Assembly: GCA_001642005.1 (NCBI GenBank)
Contig: LWCA01000358.1
Coordinates: 1-30,950 of the forward strand
DNA length: 30,950 nt
Direction: 5' to 3'
From: Intoshia linei
Taxonomy: Eukaryota > Orthonectida > Rhopaluridae
The position numbers and the translations under genes were made by a program. The notes under the pieces are model-generated. The model ran no database searches, was not told where the DNA came from, and was given only the letters and a program-made list of their open reading frames with translations. Below are positions 1 through 12,855 of the stretch, in pieces; the first letter of the stretch is position 1, and each line of letters begins with the position of its first letter.

Positions 1-370
1 TAAATATAAAGTTTTTGTGTAACTTAACTACAATATATAATTGTAATTATAAATGACATCAATTAAAAGTCACTTTATCAAAAAAAAAATATATTTTGAG
101 TTTTGAACATTTTTAAAGTTTAATACACAACTTTTAATAATTTGCATAACAAATTGGTACAGTGTGTACTTGTAAACATTAAAGTCGATTTATGAAAAAC
201 TATGTCTATGTTTATGCAGATAGAACATTATAACTCTAACACTGCAATATAGTGAAAAGTTGGATATTTCGTAGAATTAATTAAAAAATTGGTTTACTAC
301 GTCTATAATGTAGAATCTACATGTATTATGATTGTATAACCACATAGTGTTTAATCTACCGTAGTACGAG

Positions 371-626
371 ACCATCTTAGAGGGCCCACGAAAATTTTGT
401 AAAATGGGGCCTCATCTTTCAAAATTCAGCATTAAAAACATTATATTCTTGAATATCATAACTATTATGTGTTACATTTAAAATATCAAGTCAAAAGCCA
501 TAGAGAGGTCGTTAGAGGTTTATGAGACTATGTATAGTAAATATATTATAATTTGTGAACAAAAATTTTAGGGACCTATTTTTCATTTTCGGGTTCATTC
601 TTCGAGCTTGGTAGGTTCGCCTCTGT
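371..626. repeat. Dispersed repeat family R1, copy A
   Basis: About 255 bp that aligns, imperfectly but over its whole length, with 19640-19866 in the same orientation. Shared blocks include GGCCTCAT followed by an A/T stretch, TTATATTCTTGAATATCA, a GTGTTA block, an AGTCAA/TGTCAAG block with TAGAGAGGT-like sequence, TTTTCATTTTCGG and AGCTTGGTAG. No coding capacity is seen. It is probably a decayed non-autonomous transposable element; terminal repeats and target duplications are not clear. Confidence 0.6.
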
Positions 627-715
627 AACCACATAATTATTATGTCAATGTGACATAAAGTGAAGTTTTAAAAAATAAACAATCAATTTCAAAACTTTCT
701 GTACATAAACATATG

Positions 716-1393
716 CAGGGATTGGAAATAATTGATTGCAGTCAATTATTTTGTATAAACTAATAAATTGTTTGATAAATTTTAATTTTTCAATTAATTG
801 GTTTTTTCATATAGCCGAAAAAACGAATGGTTGGATGAAAAAATTTATTAAATTTTTTATATGTACATTTATGTATATGTGTATTATGTATATATATGTA
901 TGTAGTTCAAAAATTAAATTAATAATTATACACTATAATTTATAATAATACATATTAAGGTGTCAAGTTGACACTGTCAACACATCGTTGTAGCGTATCA
1001 CAGTCTCACCATGCTTTATTAATTTCCAGAAACAATTTTATTTCCAAATTCGTAGGAAGAAATAAAATAAAATAAATAATATGAAAATACTATTTTTCAA
1101 CTAAAATAGTTTGACACTATATAATAAAATATTAACAACTTTTCATTATTTTATGCAATTTTAGAAAAATAGAAACGCGTTTGTCACCAGAAAAATGATG
1201 TATTTAACCTACTAGCTTGACTTTTATGTACTTTAAACAAACAGCATCCTAGTATATTCATTATAACCACATGGCAGTTTTTTAAAAATCATTATGATAT
1301 TGTTATCAATTTTCAATTAATTTAAATTTTTTATTTTTCATAAAGCTATTAATTGTAATTGAATTGGTTGCAATCAATTAATTCCAATCCCTG
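716..1393. mobile_element. Non-autonomous hAT-type element with 8-bp target duplication
   Basis: The left end begins CAGGGATTGGAA and continues with AATTGATTGCA; the right end is its imperfect inverse and finishes TTCCAATCCCTG. The element is flanked on both sides by AACATATG (708-715 and 1394-1401), an exact 8-bp duplication. An 8-bp duplication together with CAGGG ends is the signature of the hAT superfamily. The 678-bp interior contains no transposase reading frame, so it would need a transposase in trans. The perfect target duplication argues for a fairly recent insertion. Confidence 0.85.
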
Positions 1394-2845
1394 AACATAT
1401 GTATGAAGTATGTCTAATAAGGATGCAATTTCTAAATATGTCTACTAGTCATTACTTATGTTGACAATTTGTTTTTTTAATTGCATTTTAATTATTAATT
1501 GTTTTTATTATTAAATTTCAAATTTGTACAATAGGGTGTCCACTTTTGATGTTTTTTATTAGAAAACCCATTTTGCATGTAGATGCCTTGTCTGCCGGTT
1601 ATTTTGTGATAATTTGATTATAATATATATTGTAAGAAATGTGTGGATTAATAATGGATGATAATGTATAGATGTAGAAATGTATTGTAAATTTAGAAAC
1701 GTTTGGACGCAACTTCTATATCAAATTTAGTAGAAACATTTTCAAAATTTAATATACATTTTGACGAAGGTAATTTTGATTTCTAAAACAATCCGTAATA
1801 TAGTTAATCCATGGTTTCTTAACCGTCGGTCACCCATAAAAAAAATCAGGTTTCTATAAACCAGGGGTTCGTAACTAGGCCATCAATAAAATTTCGAGAA
1901 CAAGTGTTTATATTTATTTTAATTTCTTTTAAATCAAGTTTGAATTAATTTTTTGAACTAAAAAATCAAATTTGATTTATTAAAAAAAAGTGACCATACT
2001 TACACTTTGAATGATTAATTAAAATCATGAATATCTTGTTCTAAGGTCTCCTTACCGATACGACCACACCATTTTTAAAAAAATATAAAAAATTTTGAAA
2101 TATTGGAAATACCGGTACTTTTTTTTGAATATGATGGTATTTATTCAGAGTCTGATTTCAATGAGTAAAAAATATTTTGTATCAATAATTAACGAAATCA
2201 GCACTTTAAAAACGTATTTCGGTATAATTTTACCAACATTGTAATAAATATAAAAATGATAATAACAAAGTTGTATTATGTTGTAGTTTTAATACAATGT
2301 TATTTTAAATTTTTTGAATATAAGTATTTAAAAATCAAAAATTGCATAGCAATGAAAAAAATCCGAAGGATTCAATTTATAAGATTTCCACCTATATCTC
2401 TTTATTGGAAATATTTAGACGTTCAAATGTACTTTTTTTTAAAATTGTAAATATCCCGAAATTCTGTTAAAATTCCCGAGCACACTCACTAATCCTGTAT
2501 ATATAAATATTACATAATTTCTGTTATTATTTTTAACATTTCATCGAAATGTAGGCCCTAAAATTGGAGGAAAATATGGACCATATATTCAGGTTTCAAT
2601 TATTGATATTTTATAAAATATATCTAGTCTCAGCGATTGGAAATTTATAAAAACCTTGCTAAAAAATTGGTCCAGGTAAAATTTGTAAATTTTTTTAAAT
2701 TAAAATATTTTTTTTGAACCTAATCAAGATTTCGGTGAAATGATTTATATTTTTAAAATACATTAAATATAATAATCCTGATTTATATAAAGTAAAATTT
2801 TTAAGTTGATAAAAATGTGTTTGTATGTGTAGCTATTTATTGAGA

Positions 2846-3144
2846 AAACTGAAAACTGATAATCCCAGAAATTTTATAAACAAAAATTCTAAATCAGGTT
2901 TTTTGGCGCAGAAAGTAAAATAAATTTCAAATTCAAAAATTGGAACCTTAACGATAAAAACCCAATATACTTATTTTTTTGAAAAATGAAAAAAACTAAG
3001 TCCTAAAATTTAAAAAAACAGATAATAATTATTAGTTAATTTAATTATAATTAAAGTTAATATAATTCAATTTATAAGATTCTATTAGGCTTGAAAAACT
3101 AGTAGAATTTGTTTTTTTAAATTTCTGGGATAATCAGTTTTTTG
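2846..3144. mobile_element. Foldback / MITE-like element
   Basis: Two arms of about 35-40 bp lie inverted about 230 bp apart: ACTGATAATCCCAGAAATTT near 2855 and its imperfect inverse AAATTTCTGGGATAATCAGT near 3119-3138. The arms extend imperfectly on both sides (AAAACTG and AAATTCTA blocks). The interior is low-complexity A/T, with a self-complementary TTAATTATAATTAA-like core. No clear target duplication was seen, so the superfamily is unknown. Confidence 0.55.
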
Positions 3145-3563
3145 ACATTACCTTGGATACTCGGCTGAACCAAAGTGCTAGCAATGGAGAGCACGTATCC
3201 CGCCTAATAAATTAACCATCAAAAAATTATTGCTGGAATTTTTATATATGAGCTTGTTAGAAAAATGCCAAGTTAAACTAAACGACATTAAGATGGTTGT
3301 TGGCTGCCTTAAAATAAATTTGAAAAAATAATAGAGAGTTTGATCGTTTATATTCGAATTATAAAAAGATTACCGGATGTGCATTAAAAATTTTTTGCGT
3401 TGGTGGATGGTCACATTTTCATGGATCAAACTGTTGCATAAAATAGTGATTGACTGGTTTATTGGGAACTGGGTGACATGATATATTACTTTGTATTTGT
3501 GGATTCATAAAAAATTTTGATTAACAATTTTGTGGTAAAATATTTGATAGTTAATTTATGTAG

Positions 3564-6365
<2,802 letters not shown>

Positions 6366-6526
6366 TTTCAAAATAATAATATAATGAAATAAAAATATTC
6401 TAATTTGGTTTTGAGGTTTAGATATAGTTTTTGGGGTTCATTATGAGGAAATCAACTTTCATTAAAACCAAAAAGAAATTAGCTATTAATTAATTTTAAA
6501 ATGTAAAATGTGCCACCAAATATGAT

Positions 6527-6813
6527 AACCCGGGGGCCGTGAAGAGCCAGCAGTAGGCCCGTGTCATATGGAAATTGTAGGCCCCTATAATATATTTTTT
6601 AAAAAATGGGACCTGTATACATTGCTTAATCGATCGTCATTATCTAAAAATTAAAAATAACGGTAGAAATCGCATTGGTTATCGAAATTTTGGTATACTT
6701 AAGAAATTTTCCAATGTTATATATATTAAATTAAAAAAGTGGACTCCTAAGGCTTATAGGCCACCATATGCCCCCTAGCCACGGGTAACTTGGCCCCTGG
6801 GTAAACCAGTCAG
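6527..6813. mobile_element. Possible small DNA element with GGGGGCC/GGCCCC ends
   Basis: A locally GC-rich left block (ACCCGGGGGCCGTGAAG) and an inverted right block (TAACTTGGCCCCTGGGT) enclose about 285 bp containing GTAGGCCCCTATAA- and ATGGGACCTGTATA-like sequence. The ends form an imperfect inverted repeat of about 11 bp. No convincing target duplication was seen. Its base composition stands out from the surroundings, as expected for a transposable-element remnant. Confidence 0.35.
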
Positions 6814-6984
6814 AGAAACCAAACCAAATTAGTAGTACATCGAATAAATTCATGCTATATATTTATCTTAATGTTTTTGTATTAATTTCAATAATTGCAT
6901 TTGGGAGAGGATAAATCTTAACCGATTTTATTTTTTAAAATTATATATCCTTAGTAAGGTAAGGAAATAGTAAGTTAGTAAGGA

Positions 6985-8048
6985 ATCCTTACTTATATGC
7001 AATAATTTAACTAAAAGTGTATGTCTGTTTGAACCATTTATTTAAGAAAGTAAGATGGATAAAATTTTAAAAATACCGATTTGTAATGTAGTTTTTGGAG
7101 GAGGAGAGTTTATCGCAAATTTCATTTTCAGAAATTGAGTCATTCAGGGTCAAAAATCCAAATTATACTTTTTTATGCTTTTTAATGAACGAGTCCTAGA
7201 ATTTAAACATATACAATGTATATTTTACTTTCTGATACAGATTATTCCAGTTAATATATATACAAAAATTTAACCCCAGAAATTTACGCATTTCCGTTGA
7301 AAAATAAAAATATCCATATTATTTTTATAAATTTGTTAAATTATTACTTATTTTATAGATACCGGGAAATGACAACTAATAATTACTCCATTATAATGAT
7401 CACAATGTGACTATCATAGTTATTTTGATTTTATAAAGGGTGTGGGACGTTTGGATATTATCTTTATTTTCCTGTCGAGTTTGTATCATTATATTATAAT
7501 ATAATTAAAAATTATTTTTCATCGGGAATGCGTAGATTTCTCGGGTTGAACTTTTTTTTTTATATCAAATGGAATAAGCTCTATCAGAATAATCTTTTTT
7601 TTTAATTTTCGGACTGTTAATTATTTCATATTTTTTGTTTTAATAAAAAATACATGAATACTAAAATGCTTTTTTGACCGTGAAGTCGTCACTTATTCGG
7701 GATTTACATTTTTTGTGGGTGTTAACAGGATACAACTGTACCACCTGTACATTTTTGGAAATTATAGGGCTGTTTTCATTAAAAAAAGAAAAGTCATTTG
7801 GGGTTTTAGCCCTGAAGATGTAATTTTTTTAAATTCTCAAACTCGTTGGATTTTCAAAAAGAGGGAGAATTGGGGTTTTTGACCCGTAAGATGTGAGTTT
7901 GGGAGGTTGAAATTTATCTTATTATACGTCCCGGAAAAAATTGATTGAAATGTGGACTTTATAAAATTCTAAGACTGGTAATTATTTACATAAAGTGGAA
8001 CACACACACACAAACAAAAATCGCGTAGCATACTATATAAGTAAGGAT
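6985..8048. mobile_element. 1.06-kb element with ATCCTTACTTATAT terminal inverted repeats
   Basis: The left end reads ATCCTTACTTATATGC and the right end GCATACTATATAAGTAAGGAT, whose reverse complement starts with the same 14 bases. Subterminal features are a GTGTATGTCTGTTTG block at left and a CA-repeat followed by AAAATCGCGTAGCATAC at right. The interior carries a GACCCGTAAGATGTGA segment that recurs elsewhere in the window. No transposase frame is visible, so it is non-autonomous or decayed. Other pieces of the family lie at 5979-6020 (right end), 8297-8487, 11980-12350 (interior and right part) and 30649 onward (left end). The superfamily is not recognised and no target duplication is evident. 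Confidence 0.7.
7872..7927 (+). repeat. GACCCGTAAGATGTGA repeat, copy 1
   Basis: A block of about 55 bp starting GGTTTTTGACCCGTAAG and ending TTTATCTTATTATA. Close copies lie at 8436-8487, 12038-12092, 12163-12215 and 12216-12270. It is part of the interior of the element at 6985-8048. Confidence 0.75.
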
Positions 8049-8296
8049 AATTTTATTTTATCTTCATATTAATTATTTACTATACTATATGGACTGTTTA
8101 ATTAAGTTGTATGAGGATTACTGAGTCTAACTGTAAATAAATATAAAAATAATTTTTCGTGTAAAAATAAAATTTTTAATGTATCGATTTAGAATGAATC
8201 TATAAATAAATATTTGCAGTGAGTAGTCTCGTTAAATACTTCATTGTATAATTATTATAAAGTAGATTCAATTTATACACCTGTTAATTATGCTGN

Positions 8297-8487
8297 GATA
8301 CAACTGTACAACCTGTAAATTTTTTGAAATTGTAGGGCTTTTTTCATAAAAAAAAGAGTAATTTGGAGTTTTGGCTTTGAAGATATAATTTTTTTAAATT
8401 CTCTAACTCGTTTGATTTTCAAAAAGAGGGACGATTGGGGTTTTTGACCCGTAAGATGTGAGTTTGGGAGGTTGAAATTTATCTTAT
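8297..8487 (+). repeat. Second copy of element interior, flanked by Ns
   Basis: Near-duplicate of 7729-7927: both begin GATACAACTGTACMACCTGTA, pass through TTTTCAAAAAGAGGGA and end TTTATCTTAT. The two undetermined bases of the window stand at 8296 and 8488, immediately at the two borders of this copy. That placement suggests either repeat-driven assembly joins here or real junctions that sequencing could not resolve. Confidence 0.75.
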
Positions 8488-9891
8488 NTAATGTATCAAC
8501 GCGCTTCAGAGAAGTAATTTATATTGTATATATATATCTTATTTTTTTTATATATAACGTAGTTTAATGGTGATTAATTAGTTACAAACCTTTCTATAAA
8601 ATATAACTTGATTTGTGATTAAAGCATGTAGCAAGCAATGGTTATTCAATTAATATTCGACGTATTGATTGACATTGATAGAGTACTAGTTTAAGATTGT
8701 ATTCGATAACTCACGAAAACACTATTATGTATATAATATAAATTTCATAATGTAGCATATTTTTTGACATAATAAAACTTTTAATAACGTCAAATACATG
8801 TGCGTACAGTGTAAATTCTATGTGCAGAAAATGAGATACATTTCCATCTTCCTGGTCAAAATCGAAGCTACATTTATTTTAAAAAAATAAAATTATAATA
8901 TACTTGTTCAAGGATAAACAGTCTCATACCAATACGCATAGTAAACAAGGTCCGCTTTGCTCCAATAATATATTTTTTTATAGCCAATTTGGAAAAATGA
9001 GCCCTGAATAAGGGGCGCGGTGCGGTAATTTTTGCACTGTCTGTAGATTTCAATCTCTTAAAAGAAAATTTCATTTTTAATAATTAATTAGATTTCAATT
9101 TCTAAAAATTTGTTGGAATCCATATATTTATATTTAAAATTTACATTTATTATTAAATTATAACTATTAAACGTCCACCCTCGGCAAAGCTAGCTGCATT
9201 ATGTACGAAGTACATGACAGAAAAGATTGTTTTTTTCTAAAAAAAATGCAATGATTTTTTTGAATTATATTTTAATTTTCATAATTTTTGCTTGTCTTAA
9301 TTTTAGTGACGTACCCTTTGTGTACAAAAACGTAAATCCCACATTTTTGAAAATTTGACAACTATTATAATGAAATAAATAGCATCTTCCCTGATAATAT
9401 GAGGTATGAGCCGATTTAATGACGGGTTTAGGATTTTGAAGCAGGGGTGAAATAATTATTAGAGGGCTAAGCTCATATTATTTCACTCAGGATTCACTAA
9501 AATATATGATACTGATCAATCGAACTAACCACAGTATTTTTTATGTTCAAAGGTTCTTTCTAATTCAAATTTACAGCCATTTCATCTAGCAACTTTTTGT
9601 TACCGTAGTTATAATATTAACATTTTTAGGGTACTAAATAGAAAAAGGTTAAAAACTCATGACTTAAACTGACGTAAATAGTACATAGATTAATGATAAA
9701 TGATCATTATATACATAAAACGTAAACGATGAGTACTAGTAAAATTTTGTAATTTTAATTTTTCACAATGTTAATACACAATTTAAAATATTTTAGTGCT
9801 TTGTCTTGTTTAGTCCGATACGGGTCATACCGCAGTTGTTAACAATATTCAAAAATAGTTTCTTTGGACAAATATAATGACTAAAATTTAG

Positions 9892-11425
9892 ATGTTGTAT
9901 CTACCCGAATTAGTTTGTGGCATAGAAAGCAAATTTATAAACTTTGGAAGCAATTTATGGACAATAAACGTTGTAATAGAAGAAAAAAATAAAAAAAGGA
10001 GTTTTGATAATGTAAATACCACTAAAAACGAAAAATTTCAATACAAATCATGTACTTCAAAAGTAGACACATATAATTCAAAAAGCTTTCATGGAAAAAA
10101 GAAACTGGTTAAATCCCGTCCCAGTTTACTAAAACGACTGTCGTTTGATTTTGAAAAATTAAGATTAAAAAGTTGCGATCATCCTAAAAAGGATGCCAAC
10201 TTAGAGCAAAAGATGAATGCCCGCTTTTTAAACAATATTAATCCTTACAAATTTACAATAACTCAACATAGCAATCTAAATACTACCAATTTGCTAACCA
10301 TTTACTTAAAAATAAACATATTTACCCTTTCAGGTGAAACATGTTTGATTAAAGATCGATATAATTTCTTTTTTGATAGTAGACACAATACAATGACATT
10401 CAAATTAGATGAAAATCATCTGGAAAATATCATTAGCAGTTCTATAATGAACAAGGAAAAGGTAAAGTATTTAAAAAAAACTACGTCAAATTCAAAAATG
10501 TTTAATAAAAGTCTAATCAAAAAGACTAATGATGATTGTAATAAGTATAATTATTTCAGTGAAATGAAATCACTATATAATTCACCATATGGTAAATCTC
10601 GAAAATTTTCAAATAATTTCATTTCTTGTCAAGAACATGTTTGTTTTAATGTTGATGCTGTATTTGAGGTTTATTATATTAAATTTTATTACCATTTAAT
10701 TTAGAATGTAAGTAATTTGAGTCGGGTTAGAATTACGGATAAAGTAAAATATACAGTTTATGATCGTAACAATAAATTATGGAACATGTCTTTTCAAATA
10801 GAAAATGGTAGCCATCAGATTATCATGGAATATGGAGATGGAGAAGTAAACTTGTAAATTTTTGGGGTTTATTTAATTATTTTAGTTTTTGGAAAATCAT
10901 CATATTTATACGTGTCTCATTTCTTTATATTACCTTTTACCCAATAAAATATTGGAATATGATATTTTAAATTATCAAACATTTAAAACGTATAAGAAGG
11001 TAGATGGTTCACCATTTTTTTGTATTATTAGTAATAACAATTTCAAACATGTCATAACGTTGCAAAGTAAAGACAAAGATTTAATATTGGTAATTGATTT
11101 TAACCCACTGCACTGCTATGCTACTCAACCGGTGCACTGCGGTGTATCGCGAATATTTTGGTGACTATTATAATACTCGTACTATTTAATATTACAATTT
11201 CATGGATATACTGCATTAGTGTGCCGCTAGTTAAAAAATATTGATGATCACTGATTAACATTTAACTTAATTTTTTTATGCTGTTTTATATAATTTGAAT
11301 TTTTATTTTAGGTTAAAAATATAGATTTATTATTTGAATGGATTAGCACTGGAATGATGGAAAAATGTACGAATTTATCTTATAAAGAAAATTGTTCGGG
11401 CGTTTATACCAATTATAAATTATAG
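9892..11425 (+). CDS. PH-domain protein, possibly anillin-like
   Basis: Four exons join in phase 0: 9892-10668, 10705-10845, 10886-11089, 11312-11425, with introns of 36, 40 and 222 nt; 411 residues, stop TAG. Residues 1-140 are basic and low-complexity (for example KSRPSLLKRLSFDF). The C-terminal third reads as a diverged pleckstrin-homology fold: strands around DRNNKLWNMSFQI, HQIIMEYGDGE, ILEYDILNYQTF, PFFCIISN and HVITLQSKD, then a final helix LLFEWISTGMM with the usual tryptophan. A strand-rich segment before it (TNLLTIYLKINIFTL and VCFNVDAVFENVSNL) resembles the C2-like half of an anillin homology domain, whose order C2-then-PH at the C-terminus fits. Anillins bind RhoA, septins and membrane in the cleavage furrow. 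The PH call is moderate and the anillin call tentative. The ATG directly follows a TTTAG, so an upstream exon is possible. Confidence 0.6.
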
Positions 11426-11800
11426 ATTCATTTTTTATTCGTTTTTAAAACATTTTCAATCAAAATAGTCAATAAATATAAATTTAAATTAAATTTGAAA
11501 ATCGATAGTTACATAACTTTTTGAATTAAGCCAATTGTAATTTAATTATTATGAATTTAATTGAAACTAATTTAATTTGTTCTAACGTTTATATTAATTA
11601 TAACTTATAATTAATTTTATTTGTTTTTATAACATTTTCAATCAAAATAGTCAATAAATACACATTTAAATTAAATTTGAAAATCGATGGTCACAGAAAT
11701 TTTTCAATTAATAGCAATGGCAATTTAATTATCAAGAATCTAATTTAAATTAATTTTAATTTGTTCTGGTGTTTATATTATTTTAAAATTCTAAAAAATT
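11393..11800 (+). repeat. 184-bp tandem duplication of the gene's 3' end
   Basis: Unit 1 (11393-11576) starts in the last coding codons (TTGTTCGGGCGTTTATA) and includes the stop codon and the 3' untranslated sequence with a polyadenylation-like AATAAA at 11471. Unit 2 (11577-11760) repeats this with TTGTTCTAACGTTTATA, a changed stop and AATAAA at 11653. A third partial unit starts at 11761 (TTGTTCTGGTGTTTATA). The most conserved block is CAATCAAAATAGTCAATAAA. The units differ by roughly a tenth to a fifth of bases, so the duplication is not fresh. Confidence 0.8.
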
Positions 11801-12037
11801 GATATATATAAAAAATGTTAATGCGAAGCATAATTCTGAATTTTCGTATTCATACTGACGTATTTCACGTCATACATGCCATAAAAATTTTGCTCTTAAT
11901 TCCATCCAAATGGTCCTAAAGATATAATTTTTGTTAAATTTAAATTTATGGTAATGTTTATAATTTTAAAATCCATATCAGCTTATATATTTTTTTAAAT
12001 TCTCCAATTTGTATGATTTTCAAAAAGAAGGACAATT

Positions 12038-12350
12038 TGGGTTTTTGACCCGTAAGATGTGAGTTTGGGAGGTTGAAATTTATCTTATTATATGCCCCGA
12101 AAAAAACTGTAATTGAAACGTGGTCTTTAAAAAATTCTAAGAGTGGTAGTTATTTCAATAAAGTTTTTGACCCGTAAGATGTGAAATTGGGAGGTTGAAA
12201 TTTATCTTATTATACGGTTTTTGACCCTTAAGATGTGAAATTGGGAGGTTGAAATTTATCTTATTATACGTGGAAAAAACTGTAATTGAAATGTGGACTT
12301 TATAAAATTCTAAGACGAGTAGTTATTTAAATAAAGTGGAACACACACAC
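12038..12350 (+). repeat. Copies 3-5 of the GACCCGTAAGATGTGA repeat with right-end sequence
   Basis: Copy 3 at 12038-12092 is followed by ATTGAAACGTGGTCTTTA-like sequence. Copies 4 and 5 at 12163-12215 and 12216-12270 form a head-to-tail pair with a 53-bp period. After them comes AAGTGGAACACACACACA (12330-12350), the subterminal sequence of the 6985-8048 element, but without the terminal AAGTAAGGAT. This is a rearranged, truncated copy. Confidence 0.7.
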
Positions 12351-12616
12351 AAAAAAAAATATTGTATCCATAAAAATCTATATTATATTTATATTTAATT
12401 TCTATTGTTAGACAGCTTGTGTCCTATGATAATTTGTATCTACTCACTCTATTTGTGTATGTACTGATTAAATTAGGGTGGTCATCCTTTTACATACCAT
12501 GCGCCACATTTTTATCATACGATTCCAAATGCGGCAAATTTTTTTTGGAAAGTCCGACTACTTACGAAATTTCGCTTTCAATGCAATATATTATTAAGTG
12601 CTATTTGTGTATTATT

Positions 12617-12855
12617 TCACAAACTTAATATTAGTTTCTTATCAAATGAAAATGGATATATAAAATCGAGTATGCAGTCTTGTTTTTTAACAAAATCGCG
12701 AAAAATCCTTTTAAAAGATTGATGCAGTGGCTTCATTTTTTCTATATATTTATCCAAATTAACATTATCAGCACTATAAACCATTTGTTCTTTTAAGTGT
12801 GGAGATTGGCTCAAATCCTTATTTTCCAACTTGGAGACAAACAGATTTACCTTTA
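12617..12855 (-). pseudogene. hAT (ZBED5-like) transposase fragment
   Basis: The minus strand is open from about 12855 down to a stop at 12617. It reads VNLFVSKLENKDL, then a spacer, then KYIEKMKPLHQSFKRIFRDF and ILDFIYPFSFD. This order matches the central-to-C-terminal region of hAT transposases of the ZBED5/FAM200 type, where a 'KL-LF---L' helix precedes a 'FE-RF-DF' helix and a 'NPFSVD'-like strand. Neither the BED zinc finger nor the catalytic core is seen nearby, so it is a dead fragment. Recognition rests on memory of the family pattern. Confidence 0.55.

Larger units (their letters stand above)
1..3563. other. Intergenic / 5' region without recognisable gene
   Basis: AT-rich sequence with no exon I can support. 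It holds a dispersed repeat copy (about 371-626), a hAT-type non-autonomous element (716-1393), hAT-like fragments around 1808-1880 (including a CAGGGGTTCGTAACTAGG-like end at about 1862) and a foldback element (about 2846-3144). The N-terminal catalytic half of the EARS2-like gene that starts downstream would be expected here or beyond the left edge, but I could not find a HIGH-type motif or an LEDTD-like segment. A slightly GC-richer patch at 3150-3210 is open in one frame but ends in a stop and resembles nothing I know. Confidence 0.5.
6366..9891. other. Intergenic region rich in decayed transposable elements
   Basis: No gene supported. From left to right it holds a polyadenylation-like AATAAA (6388-6393), a GC-richer segment with CCCGGGGGCC and GGCCCCTGGG ends (about 6530-6813), the 1.06-kb inverted-terminal-repeat element (6985-8048), a second partial copy of its interior (8297-8487, bracketed by the only two undetermined bases of the window) and then about 1.4 kb of A/T-rich sequence. 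Open frames in the last part, for example on the minus strand near 8874-9074, look like chance. Confidence 0.5.

Noticed and set aside
3290-3480. Open patches that faintly resemble a transposase (IESLIVYIRIIKRL, then ALVDGHIFMDQT)
   Set aside because: Too short and interrupted by stops; similarity to Harbinger-type transposases is not convincing.
8874-9074. 66-residue minus-strand open frame
   Set aside because: No splice context, no recognisable motif; expected by chance in a repeat-rich region.
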